From Malania oleifera (lineage: Eukaryota; Streptophyta; Magnoliopsida; Santalales; Ximeniaceae), in NCBI RefSeq assembly GCF_029873635.1, contig NC_080422.1, positions 8,711,764 to 8,775,763 on the forward strand: a stretch of DNA of 64,000 bases, given 5' to 3'. This document shows positions 29,810-41,195 of the stretch, in pieces (within the stretch, counting starts at the first letter, position 1; every line of letters begins with the position of its first letter). A model generated the notes under the pieces. It worked only from the letters and a program-made list of their open reading frames with translations, made no database searches and was not told the DNA's origin. Made by a program: the position numbers and the translations under genes.

Positions 29810-31812
29810 TGTGACAAATCGAATAAAAATGATATTTAAAATAACAAAGAGAAATGGTAATTATTAGAGGCCTCGTAGACGAACACAGGGGATTCGTCAA
29901 CGAGGGTATAAGAGGGCCTCGTTGATGAAGCCAAATTTTGTCGATGAGAAAATACCGAGAGAGGTTTTTTAGCAAGATGAATTTCATCGATGAGGAGTGG
30001 ATTTCGTCGACGAAATTATTGAAGGACTCGTCGATGAGATGACGTGGCTCGTCGACAAATCCAGCCCTATAAATATCAAAAATCCAGATTTTTACTTCAC
30101 CATTAAGAAAAAACTCACCCTCTTTCTCTCTCCCTTCGGTTCTCTATCTTTTTCTTCGATTTCGGGCCAAATTTACACTGAATCGACAATCTGAAGCCAC
30201 CACAACGCTTTTGGAGAAGTTCTCTCCAAATCCACCAAAGCGGATCGTTGGTAAAAGTAAGTTGGAAATCATTCCTGAGTTGAGGTAAGACTTTTTAAGC
30301 CAAATTTGGACTTACGATAGTTATAAGAAATGATATACACGTGAAAATACGGAAGTTTAATACTGGGAGTTTTCATTTTTAGGGTATTGATAAGGAAATC
30401 CTTCAGGTGTTAGACCAGGATATTTTAGGGACTTTCTCAGTAGTCAGGTAAGGGAATAAACTAAAACAGTTATTTTTCATGCAAATTATTATAATTTATG
30501 AGTAAATTTATTTTTAGAAAAAAATATGCTATATCTGTATATTACGAATGAATTGCACATTTGGGAAAATATTGCTAATATGTTGAAATGAATATGTATG
30601 TATGAGATGTCAAAAACTATGATTTTAGAATACAATGTATGGTTTTATACAGCAAATGTGTGGTATGAATATTATTTTACATGGAAAAATATTCTGATAT
30701 AATACTGATATGAATAAAGTATGTTTTGTGAAATTATGAAAGAATAAAGTACATTATGATGTTGAAAATACATGATAGATTGATTATTTTCGGAATGATA
30801 AACATTTATGTATGATTTTGGCGCGAGGTCGTATATATGTATGATGTCGGCACAAGGCCGTATTTATGAAACAATCGGCAAGAGGCCGTATTTGTGAAAT
30901 GTTCGGCGCTAGGCCGTATTTATGAAATTTTGAAAGATACTATATTATATGTTATCAGAATCCAACTGTTAGTTTAGTTGAGTTCAAGAGCTCGATACCA
31001 TAGCTATATAGATCAGATATCTATTTCAAATTTGTGCTAACCACCCCACGAGGGGGTGGGATATGGATAGTCGATGTGGCTTTCAGTGTAGAGTTCTAGA
31101 CATCCACGTCATAGTCCGGACCAGGGTGCGGTGGACCCATCGTACTTACAAACATTTTTGACTTAGCAGTGGTCGGCCAGCCATTGTCGGATCCCGCCTT
31201 CGAGCTGCACAACCCGTTATGGGGGTAATACATGATATCAGTTAGCTATTCATCCTGGGTATGTTTTCAGTATTATCAAATATAAGAGACGATTTATGAA
31301 TGATATGAGTTACTAGAAAAATATGAAAGTATATAATGATTCGATATGTTATGAAGAATATTTATAGATATATGAAATGTATTGTATATGTATAACTGCA
31401 TTATATATTCATGTTGCCACACAGTTGTATTTAGTTTTTTCCCCTTACAAGGAGTGTCTCAACCCTGAACTTAATTAATTTTTCAAGAGACCCTGAGAGA
31501 CCGGCGGGTCGTGACCGCCGTTGAGTGAGTTGAGCTTCCCTACTAGAAGGGTAAGTTTTGATTTAGGATTAGGAGATTTTTGTTGTAAGATCGTAGGTTT
31601 ATTTTGATGTTTTGAAGGTCGTATATAAATACTGTATTTTGATAATGTAGTAAACTCTGGTATTATGTTTTATGATTGGATGTTTGAGATTTTATACTTA
31701 CTGCTGCTTAGGTTTCCGCTGTGATTGAGAGGTGTCCCCGTTACCCACGGGTTCGGGTTGACTTTTCTATTCATCATGTTACATTTTATAGTGAGAATTT
31801 GAGGACGTTACA
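29810..31812 (+). repeat. 5' LTR of chromovirus A1
   Basis: 2,003 bp, TGTGACAAATCG...GAGGACGTTACA. U3 holds the palindrome cluster and TATA box. Downstream are a CT-containing leader, the GGTCGGCCAGCC...GAGCTGCACAACCC block shared with other LTRs, and a perfect inverted repeat CCACCCC-ACGAG-GGGGTGG at 31041-31059. Four units of TCGGCRCNAGGCCGTATTTATGAAA lie near 30817-30930. Confidence 0.9.
29870..30076 (+). promoter_or_regulatory. LTR A1 promoter: eight palindromes plus TATA box
   Basis: Eight variants of TCGTCGAYGA, a self-complementary 10-mer, lie in about 190 bases. Examples are TTCGTCGACGAAA, CTCGTCGATGAGA and CTCGTCGACAAAT. TATAAATAT follows at 30068-30076. The same layout recurs at 56090-56297 and in the 3' LTR at 63140-63345. 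Confidence 0.6.
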
Positions 31813-31815
31813 GTT

Positions 31816-31830
31816 TTGTATCAGAGCTTA
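31816..31830 (+). other. Primer binding site of chromovirus A1
   Basis: TTGTATCAGAGCTTA begins three bases after the LTR end. It differs from the initiator-Met site TGGTATCAGAGC by one base. Confidence 0.75.
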
Positions 31831-32130
31831 GGATTCTAGGTTCTGTAGACTCTAGAGTGCAGGAGTAATAATACTAAAGTATAGGATGAGGGGATTTGAG
31901 GTCAGGTTTTGTAGTCTAGATGCAGGACTTCCGTGGTGGTTTGTGTGATTTTCCTGGGGTAACGATTTCAGGAAAGTCATTGTAAAATATCATTGGGTTG
32001 GGTATCTAGGTTGCAGAATTGAACCTTGAATTAAGATCAGGAGAGATGAATTAATTAGGAGAAAATATTATATAAGTTGGATGATATGTATAGAGAATGG
32101 GGTTCTAAGTTAAGTTACTTGTTATTCAGG

Positions 32131-33120
32131 ATGGATCCTGGTGGCAATAGTGCCCATGCCAGTGGGAGTGAGGGTGCTGGACCCTCAGGCACTGCGGGTA
32201 GTGATTCAAATGTAGTGCTATACAGCATGGCACAACAGGTTATGGCAGAGATTTCCAAAAGTTCAAAGGAGTAGGGTGGTCCGTATGTAGGCCACGGTAG
32301 CTTGATTGAGAAGTTTATTAAAATGAGGCCTTCGGCTTTCTAAGAAGGGAAAAATCCTGCAGTCGCTGAAAATTGGGTGCAGGAGAGAGAGAGAAAGTGT
32401 TTGCAGTACTATAGTGTTCAGAGGAGCAGAAGATGCTGTTTACCACCTATAGACTTACTGGGGAGGCCAAGAGATGGTGGTCAGTAGTGAGACTTTTGGA
32501 GCAGCAGAAGACTATACCTGTGGAGATGACGAGGGAGCGCTTTAAAGAAGTATTTTTCGACAGATATTTTCTAGCCTTATCCAAGGAGGCTAAGATTGAT
32601 GAGTTCCTGAATCTGAAGCAGGGATAGCTATCAGTGCAACAGTACGCGGCGAGATTCATCGAGCTATCTCGTTTCGTCCCATACGTCATTCTAGATGAGG
32701 TGAAGAAGGTACGACAGTTTGAGAGAGGTCAGAAGAGGGAAATTTACAAGAAGGTATCGATATTGAAGTTGCAGGATTCTGCTGAACTAGTGGATAGAGC
32801 CACTATAAAGGAGATTGGGGAGCGGTTGGAGGCTGAGGAGCAGAGACAGAAGAAGAGATCAGCACCTTCCAGTTCCCAACAGGGAGTCGGCCGTACTTGG
32901 TGGAAGAGAGGTGGCTATTATAGATACCAGAGATAAGAGACCTGGAATTGCAGTTTCCAAGGTGTGCAACCATCTCCAGCTTGCCCATCTTGTAGAAAGA
33001 GACACCTAGGGGAGTGTTTTTCCGGGCGAGATGTCTGCTACAGGTGCGGGGAGCCAAGACATATGATGAGAGAGTGTCTGACACATATTGGTGCTGCTTC
33101 TACTCCTAGACCTGCTTGAG
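32131..33120 (+). pseudogene. Chromovirus A1 gag, broken
   Basis: Gag builds the virus-like particle. The start is taken at MDPGGNSAHASGSEG (32131), where family members begin with a Gly/Ser/Ala-rich stretch. The frame first stops at 32271 after ISKSSKE. The capsid part continues in other frames (LFTTYRLTGEAKRWW from 32433; MTRERFKEVFFDRYF; QQYAARFIELSRF at 32637). At the end lie CPSCRKRHLGECF and the CCHC knuckle CYRCGEPRHMMREC (about 33038-33080). At least four stops or frameshifts. Copy 2 at 58352-59350 has mostly the same breaks. Confidence 0.85.
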
Positions 33121-33131
33121 GAGGCTACCAG

Positions 33132-33776
33132 GTGCCACGTGGAGGCCAGCAAAGGAATATGGCCCTAGCCAGGGTTTTCGCTTTGACGCCGGGTGATGCT
33201 GAGGCAGCCGGCGACGTGGGGATAGGTATGGTTAATATGTTTTCATTTAAAGTTATTGCACCTTTTGATTCTGGTGCCACACATTCGTTTGTGTCCTTGG
33301 GGCGTGTTAAATTGTGCGGGGTTGAAACACAATGATTAGATGTCAGGTTATTAGTGGCTACACCGACCGGGTCAGCGGTGAGATGTAGTAGGATGCTTCA
33401 CGATTGTCCAGTTGATGTTCAGGGGAGTATTTTATCTACTGATCTGGAGGTGCTGGATATGCACGGGTTTGACATCATCTTCGGCATAAATTGGCTAGCA
33501 GCTAATTATGCTATTATAGACTATCGTGCAAGGGAAGTGATATTCTGACCTACAGGGAAACTAGAATTTAGATTTACAGGGTTACGAGTGCAATCCTTAC
33601 CTCGGATGATCTCAGCTGTTCAGGTGAGGAGACTACTCCAGAATGGCTCTCAGGGATTCGTGGCTTTTGTGAAGGAAATGTCAGGAAATGAGTTGAAGCT
33701 TATCAATGCACCTGTGGTAAAAGAATTTACAGATGTGTTCCCAGATGAATTACCAGGTTTGCTGACTGATCGTTAG
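33132..33776 (+). pseudogene. Chromovirus A1 protease, broken
   Basis: The aspartic protease that cuts the polyprotein. The active site is DSGATHSFVS (Asp at 33267). The frame is interrupted by a TGA after GVETQ at 33333 and a stop after REVIF at 33546; both positions are sense codons in copy 2. GFDIIFGINWLAANYAIIDY matches the second half of chromovirus protease. The frame ends at the TAG after LPGLLTDR, which both copies share. Confidence 0.85.
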
Positions 33777-35270
33777 GTAGATTTTCCTATTGATCTACTT
33801 CCAAGTACAGCGCCAATGTCTAAAACACCATACCAAATGACGCCAAAAGAGTTGGCAGAACTGAAAGATCAGTTGTAGGATTTGCTTGATAAGGGCTTCT
33901 TACAACCTAGTGTATCTCCGTGAGAAGCTCCAGTGCTGTTTGTGAAAAAGAAGGACGTGCCTATGAGAATGTGTATAGATTACAGAGAGATTAATAAAGT
34001 GACAATTAAGAACAAGTATCTTTACTCCGTATTGATGATTTTTTTGATTAGCTTCAGGGTACACGGGTTTATTCTAAGATTGACCTCAGATCAGGTTGCC
34101 ATCAAGTAAAGGTGAGGGTAGAAGATGTATCAAAGACGACTTTTAGGACCAAGTATGGGCATTATGAGTTTCTTGTTATGTCATTTGGTTTGACGAATGC
34201 TCCTGCGTGTGATATTTATGGATTTGATGAATAAGATCTTTCATCCATTTTTAGACCAGTTTGTTGTTGTTTTTATTGATGATGTACTGGTCTACTCGAG
34301 GAGCTATGATGAGCACGAGATACATTTGTGGTAGGTCTTGCAGATGCTTAGGGAAAGGAAGTTGTATGCAAAATTTCGTAAATGCGACTTCTGGCTCAAG
34401 AAAGTTGTGTTTTTGGGACATGTAATCTCAGGAGATGGAATTTCTGTTGATCCTAGTAAGATTGAGGTAGTAGTGAATTGGGTTAGACCGAGGAACGTAC
34501 AGGAGATCAGGAGTTTCTTAGGGTTAGCCGGATATTATTGTCATTTTGTCGAGGGATTCTCAGCTTATCAGGGCCTCTGACATGACTTACTAGGAAGAAT
34601 GCCAGATTTGAATGGGACAACAGCTGTGAGCAAAGTTTTCATGAGCTGAAGCAGAGGTTAGTCACGGCGCTAGTATTAGTCATCCCATTAGGGGGTGATG
34701 GTTATACTATCTATAGCGATGCGTCCTTGAAAGGACTTGGCTGTGTATTGATGTAGCATGGTAGGGAGGTGGCATATGCTTCCAGACAGTTGAAAGAATA
34801 TGAAAAGAACTACCCTACCCATGATCTTGAATTGGCTGTAGTGGCACACGCAATGAAAATTTAGAGGCATTACCTGTATGGCAAGCAGTGCGAGATTTTC
34901 TCTGACCATAAGAGCTTAAAGTATTTCTTCACCCATAAGGAATGGAACATGAGGCAAAGAAGGTGGTTAGAGTTAATTAAAGATTTTTATACCATCAGTT
35001 ACCACCCCAGGAAAGCAAATGTGATAGCTGATGTGTTAAGTAGGAAGACATCGAGCCTAGTGTTAGCAGCTATAGAGATACAACATTCGATTATTATGGA
35101 TATGGAGAGACTCGGTATAGAGTTGGTAGAGAGTAATCCTCTAGTGTGTATTGCCAGCCTAGTGGTACAGCCTACTCTGCAGGAAAGAATTAAAGCTGCT
35201 CAGAAAGAAGATCTAGAATTAGCAGAGGTGATAGCTAAAGTGCAGACTGGTCAAGGAAAGGAATTATGAA
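33777..35270 (+). pseudogene. Chromovirus A1 reverse transcriptase and RNase H, broken
   Basis: The reverse transcriptase copies the element RNA and RNase H removes it. Recognisable parts: the lead [38 protein letters not shown] (33930-33990), [15 protein letters not shown] with the catalytic Asp pair (34275-34281), [38 protein letters not shown] (34510-34570), then RNase H with [17 protein letters not shown] (35005-35050). Stops shared with copy 2 include TAG in the DQL*DLL stretch, TGA in SVSP*EAPV and TAG in DFFD*LQG. A G-to-T-like change gives an extra stop after the RQVLQ-equivalent. Confidence 0.85.
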
Positions 35271-36586
35271 TTGCAGATGATGGAGCTTTATGGTTCTATT
35301 CTAGATTATGTGTTCTTACTGATGCTGACATTAAGAGAACTGTTTTGGAGGAGGCTCACATATCTTTGTATACAGTTCATCCCGACAGTACGAAAATGTA
35401 CAGGGATTTGCGATAGTTTTACTGGTGGAGCGGTATGAAGAGGGAGATTGCTGAGTATGTAGCCAAGTGTTTGACGTGCCAGCAGGTAAAAGCTGAGCAC
35501 CAGAGGCCGACGGGCCAGTTGCAACCATTATTTATCCCAGAGTGGAAGTGGGATCATATTTCCATGGACTTTGTTTTAGGGCTGCCATCGACATCGCATG
35601 GCTAGAATACGATTTGGGTGTGAGTAGACCGGTTGACTAAGATCGCCCATTTTATCCCTATCAAGATCAGCTATTCCCTCAGGCGTTTAGCGGAGATTTA
35701 CATTCAGAAGATAGTTCGTTTGCATGGGGTGCCAGTATCTATTGTGTCAGATCGAGACCCGCAATTCACGTCACGATTTGGAGGAGCTTGTAGGAGGCTC
35801 TGGGGTCTCAGTTATCATTTAGGATGACATTTTATCCTCAGTCAGATGGGCAGACTGAGAGGACGATATAGATACTAGAAGATATGCTCCATGCATGTGT
35901 ATTATACTTTGGGGGTAGTTGGACTCAATTCATGCCACTAGTAGAGTTCGCGTATAATAACAGTTATCAGATTAGTATATGCATGGCGCTGTTTGAGGCT
36001 TTGTATGGCAAGAGATGTCGATCTGCTTCGTATTGGGATGAGATGGGTGAGCGATGAGTTGTGGATCCAGAGATGGTGCAGCAGGCATATGACAAGGTTC
36101 GGCTTATCAAGTAAAGAATTAGTGCAGCTCAGAGCCGATAGAAAAGTTATGCTGATAATCACCACAGGAATTTGGAATTCGACGCTGGTGATCATGTGTT
36201 TTTGAAGATAGTTCCATTGAAAGGAGTTATGAGGTTCAGAATGAAGGGTAAACTTAGCCCTAGATTCATCGGTCCATTCGAGATTTTAGAGAAAGTAGGA
36301 CTGGTGGCCTACAGGCTAGCTTTGCCACCTACACTATCCAAGGCGCACGACGTATTTCACGTATCTATGTTGAGGAAATACGTTTGAGATCCTTCTCATA
36401 TTATCAGCTATAGTGAGTTCGCTAGTCTATGAGGAGGTACCAGTGCAAATTCTGGATAGGAAGGATTGGGAACTACGTAATAAGAAAATTCCTCTGGTAA
36501 AGGTTCTATGGAGGAATCATACAGTAGAAGAGGCTTCTTGGGAGCTCGAAGAGCAGATCAGACAGAAATACCCACAATTATTCTAA
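35271..36586 (+). pseudogene. Chromovirus A1 integrase with C-terminal chromodomain-like region, broken
   Basis: Integrase joins the DNA copy to the genome. HPDSTKMYRDLR and [14 protein letters not shown] form the zinc-binding part (35380-35515). The core shows [13 protein letters not shown] (first catalytic Asp), LTKIAHFIPIKISY, and VSIVSDRDPQFTSRF (second Asp, near 35750). The C-terminus (36225-36586) has [33 protein letters not shown], and finally VLWRNHTVEEASWELEEQI up to a TAA at 36584. That last part matches the degenerate chromodomain of plant chromoviruses, thought to guide insertion into heterochromatin. Frameshifts break the middle. Confidence 0.85.
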
Positions 36587-36841
36587 GAAGTCCATATGTA
36601 AATAAGAAATGTGAGTAAATATGTAATGTTTCTTGTGCAGGTACATGTAATGATTTAGGTAGTAAGAGGTATTTTAGTTTTGGGAGAATTTTATTTTAGT
36701 ATATGTAATCTCCCAGAACTTGAAATGTAACCACGGTATTCCTCTACTATAAGTGAGGGTAAATAATAAAATAAGTAAATCATTTTTCTTAATAAAGGAT
36801 GATGAATTATGTGAATAGTAAATTTCGAGGAAGAAATTTAT

Positions 36842-36854
36842 AAGAAGGGGAGAA
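36842..36854 (+). other. Polypurine tract of chromovirus A1
   Basis: AAGAAGGGGAGAA directly precedes the 3' LTR start TGTGACAAACC. Confidence 0.85.
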
Positions 36855-37010
36855 TGTGACAAACCAAATAAAAATGATATTTAAAATAACGAAGAGAAAG
36901 AGTAATTATCAGAGGCCTCGTCAACAAACACAGGGGATTTGTCGACGAGGGTATAAGAGGGCCTCGTCAACGAAGCCAAATTTCATCGACGAGGAAATAC
37001 CGAGAGAGGA
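36855..37010 (+). repeat. Truncated 3' LTR of chromovirus A1
   Basis: Only the first 156 bases of the LTR remain, up to ATACCGAGAGAGGA. They match the 3' LTR of copy 2 (63081 onward) better than the 5' LTRs, for example GTCAACAAACA. Beyond the joint, sequence matches 47642 onward in the interior of element B. Confidence 0.9.
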
Positions 37011-38187
37011 AGCCTTTAGTTTAGTCAAGTTCAACTCATGTTTTGATCTCAAGATGGACTTTAAGACTCGGGACAAAACGTAGGCTGAGGGATACAGGTT
37101 TTCAGAATAAAAGGGAAACTAAGGCTAAAAAAATACCGCCCCAAATAGTGTTTTAAGCCCCCGGTTCGAGTTGAGACGTTTTGCAAGACGTTGACCGAAC
37201 TTGTTATTTAAACAAGTTGCCTACGTACCTTTTCAGGATCAGGTCATTATGTAGTTCAGAATCGTCATTGAGACTGACAAATCATTAGAGACAACAATGT
37301 ATACCAATCTGCTCAGGACTTCATTTGGACCGTAATGTAGCCTGGGGGTTATAAGTTAAAGAAGAAAAAGGTTAAATAAGGCTCAAAATCATTATTTTCA
37401 TCAGGGGTAATTTGGTCAAGGATCACATGCGTAGTATGTCCCTTATTTTCTTTCTCTTTTCTTCTTTCTCTTTCCATTTGCTTTTACTGCTCCCTTTTGT
37501 TTTTCTCTTTCATGAAAGGATTTTGTCATTTTTGTTTGGACTTCATTTGGGACTAATCCTTTAAAATTGCCCCAGTGTGGGGTGTGATCCTTTGACGGGT
37601 TAATCAATATTTGGTTCTTTTTAGGGATAACTGGTCGGCCAAAGATGGCCATCTATCATTTGATCAAAGCATGAATAGTGAATTGACTTGAAATTCTTGG
37701 CACAGCACACATATTTTACTGAATTCCTTCAAAATTCTTTATTTCTTCACAACATCTGTCTTCATAGGGTAAGGAAAATTGTTTTATCTTCTTTTGATTC
37801 CACCTCCCGTGTTTTGTTTTCAAAATTAACATCACTTTCTAGCTTATGAATATTGATATTATTATTTTCCTTATCTTTACATGAAACATCAGCAAACAAA
37901 TTTTTGGGTCAACTGAACTCAGGACACAAGTGATATGCATAATTCAATTTATTGATGAAAGGGAAATTGTCCGAGACAATAGTGTCGACAGACTGCTAGA
38001 AGATAGGGAATTAAAATGACATCATCACATGAAATAAACTAGATAATCAAAAACTTGGCCCTTGTATACTTTTGCTCCTGCGATCAAAGAGTAACTCTAT
38101 CCATTCAGGCCTCTTATGAGAATTCCAAGATCCATAACTGACGTATTCTTTTGCCTGACCTCGTCTCCCAAATCCTCTTAGAACATA

Positions 38188-39590
38188 TTAACCATTTCTT
38201 TCCTTGTGATTGAGTAGAGGATCGCTCTGGATCCTTGGCTGTTTATCCTCGAAGGCGATCCATCCAACATCTCTCAATGATTGCACTTTATACTTAAAAG
38301 TCCAACATTTTTCAATCGAATGGCCTATTGTCCCAGCGTGATATTCACATCGAGCATTTGAGTTGTACCACCTTGGGTAAGGGGGTTGTATCAACATTCC
38401 TGGTGTAGGCGCAACTAAATGCCTTTCAATCAACTGTGGGAATAACTCTGCATAGGTCATCGGGATAGCCTGAATTTCCTTTCTTTTCTTTTCCTTTGGA
38501 GGCATCCCTGGTATCTGTAAGTTACGTTGCTCCAAAGTTCGTGAAGGATTAAAGGAATCCATGTGTTGTCCTGCACCCCTAGGTACTACGTTACTTGCCC
38601 ACCTTTCTTTCCTTTTTTCAAACCCTTTCGAAGAACTTTGTCTTGGCCTTGTACATTGCACTTCTTTTATTTTGAACGCTTCCTTAACCTGCTTTCTGGT
38701 GATCCTCAAGCAAGCTAAATTCTGAGAAATGCCTCTGATTTGGTTGTCAACATCTTGATCTTTGAGAAAGTCATCACATGAACAAATTGTTTTTCCTTTT
38801 TCCACTTAAGGATAACTCTGTGTGGTCATTTCTTCTTGATCATGAGAGTACCTACTTGCCTTCTTCTTCACATTTCGTAAAGTCTGCTTGTTTGAGACTA
38901 TATCATTGTTATACTGAACGATAAAGGCGCGAGTTAAATCCTCCCATGTGCGGATCTTTACTCGGTCGTACCATCTTAGGGCTTCCCCCGTCAAGCTATC
39001 TTGGAAATACTGGATAAGCATATCATCATCACCACAATGCACAACCATCTTTTGTAAGTACATCCCCAAGTGAGCTAGTGGACATTCGGACCCACTAAAC
39101 ATCGTAAAATTTGGGACTTTGAGCTTTGGAGGTAAGATAAAATTTGGCATCAGACAAGAATTGAAAGCATTCGACGAACCAGACATGTTTGCTTTTTGCA
39201 TAGCTTGTAGCTGTTCTTCCCAGACTTCATTCTTATGATTCGTTTCTTTATGAGGTATCTACTCTTTGCCCCTTTCTTTAGCTATTTGAATATCAGGATA
39301 GATAAATGGTGGAGCTTGGACATCACTCACCGGTTGGGGTCTCAAGTCCTGAGTTGCTAGGATAATTATGTGTGCAGGCTTAAACCTAGACTAGACAACG
39401 ACTCCATCGATCGTGGTTTGAATGAAGGCTTGTTTTCAACTGCCTGCTTTGGATGTTGTGTAGTTTTTCTCCACGAGGGGGCTACCTTCTCCATCTGATC
39501 CTTGATATTTTGCACATCTTGATGGACATCTTCATGATTCGGTGCGGGAGAGCTTATCTGACCTTCTAGATCCTTCCACATGAGTCTAAC
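38188..39590 (-). pseudogene. Gag of element B, copy 1, broken
   Basis: A Tat/Ogre-like Gag. It starts near MWKDLEGQISSPAPNHE (39581) and shifts frame near 39362, where ATAATTATG replaces ATAAATG of copy 2. LPPKLKVPNFTMFSG and IQYFQDSLTGEALRWYDRV (39201-38960) are the capsid core. An in-frame TAA follows TTQSYP at 38806. After it the frame is open for 205 codons with the zinc-binding CEYHAGTIGHSIEKC and SLRDVGWIAFEDKQP, typical of Tat-lineage Gag. The codon that is a stop in copy 2 (near 50072) is Trp here. Downstream of gag there is no protease. Confidence 0.85.
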
Positions 39591-41174
39591 CCTTTTCCAG
39601 GAACTTAAAAAGGATGTATAGGGACCGTTCTGTTTCGCCCACTTTTGAAATACTAGATCTTGATTTCACCACCTTGGTATACTAGTTTTACAGAAGAATG
39701 GGGATATGATTACCGACTCATTAGAGATGACTATGCATGCATGGTTATGAAATTAAACATGGAATGATTATGTTATGCAATGGGTGTTTATGCATGGGTG
39801 TACCTAGTGCACAAATACATACCAATAGGGATATTAACATGTATGCAACCTATCGTGCATGGATATGCATGAAATGAAGTGCATGAATGCCATGACTACT
39901 TTGCCAGAATTCTGAAAAACATCCTTCTAATGAAAGATTTTCAAGATTAAGACGACCATTGATGGGCCACAATTTCAATTCAACTCTTCCTTTAACCATT
40001 CCTTTCTTTGATGACGGTCCATGTACCTCAGATTCTATGAAGGGTTAGATTATGATCTGAGGTTGGGGTTGACCCAGGTTAGTCAACCCATTGGATTTGT
40101 TCAATACGGGCTTTTGGACTTTAGCATGCACTTGGGCCTCAAGTATATTAATATATGGGCTTCAATATATTTCATGATCGGATTAGGCCCTAATTTTAAA
40201 AGGAATTGGGCTTGGATTACTTAGAAAATATTGGCCCAGATTTTTGGGTAATAGGGCCGAAGCCCATTTTTAGAAATCTGGGTTTGACCCTTTTTGAAAA
40301 TCAGGTCTGGGCCGAGGTTTTACTTAGGAAAAGGTTCCGAGTTATTTGAAAAGGGTTGGGCCGACCCATATTTTAAAATGCTTGGGCCAAGTGCTTCATT
40401 TTTGAAAGGATGGGTCTTTGTCTCATTATTGGGCTTTTTCTGAATACTGGCTAAGTATTATGTAAAAATGGATGCAAAATGTATGATATAATACAAAGTG
40501 TCTCACAACATATATACAACATATTATACATGGAGAATGATGTGGATCCTGTCCCGACCCAGGGTAGGTATGTATATACAAGGTTTTTCATGGCTCTATC
40601 CTAGTTAAGGGAAAACTATGGACAAGTACGTGTGGAAAGGCTCTAATCCCTATTGACAAAAGGTCCCCAATTTGAAATTTTATCCTCCCCTACAGGGGTC
40701 CGGACAAAACTCGCATTAAGCGGGGTGGTTCGCGGGTCCCATCAAGCTTAAGCTACGAAGGGACAAACGCTATTACACCCCTATCTAATCTTAGCAGGTA
40801 AAGCTCGGGTATAGAACATGAAAGTGTGTGAATTCAAACTTTAGTTAATATGCTTACTTAAAAAAATATGGAAAAATATTTACGATTAGTATACAAAATA
40901 TCTATAATTAATATACTTATTCAAAATATCTTACAATTAATATGCTTTATTCAGAATATTTGGAAACAATATATCTACAATTAATATTCACAAAATTAGG
41001 AAACAAAACATTTTTAATTAATTAAGGTTATTTGTAAACTATGGAAGCAAAATATTTACAATTAATCAAGGTTATTTACGAATTACAATATTTACAAAAT
41101 AAGGAGTAATTAAAAGATTTATTAAATTTAAACTTGGGATAATTTCCAATTAATTAATGGCTTGACTCTCTAAG

Positions 41175-41192
41175 TCCCCAGCGGAGTCGCCA
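41175..41192 (-). other. Primer binding site next to LTR B2 (copy 1 interior)
   Basis: On the minus strand TGGCGACTCCGCTGGGGA follows the LTR end CGTCGCGACA with three bases between. It is the primer site typical of Tat/Ogre elements, reported to pair with tRNA-Arg; the tRNA assignment is from memory. Confidence 0.75.
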
Positions 41193-41195
41193 AGC

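Larger units (their letters stand above)
29810..37010 (+). mobile_element. Chromovirus A, copy 1 (truncated in its 3' LTR)
   Basis: A Ty3/gypsy element with order LTR, primer site, gag, protease, reverse transcriptase, RNase H, integrase with C-terminal chromodomain-like region, polypurine tract, 3' LTR. The zinc-finger arrangement and the C-terminal motif point to a chromovirus, probably Tekay/Del type. All coding parts carry stops. The 3' LTR breaks off after about 156 bp and runs into the interior of element B. Copy 2 starts at 56031 and shares most of the stops. Confidence 0.9.
37011..41195 (-). mobile_element. Partial interior of element B (copy 1), joined to LTR B2
   Basis: The sequence matches 47642-52230 nearly throughout, including gag, the leader and the primer binding site next to an LTR. 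Compared with that copy it lacks about 220 bases (equivalent to 48235-48457), about 35 bases (equivalent to 51187-51220) and about 150 bases (equivalent to 51730-51880). Its far 3' part, with the 45-bp array, is missing because of the joint at 37010. It shares LTR 41196-44390 with the full element B. Confidence 0.85.
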
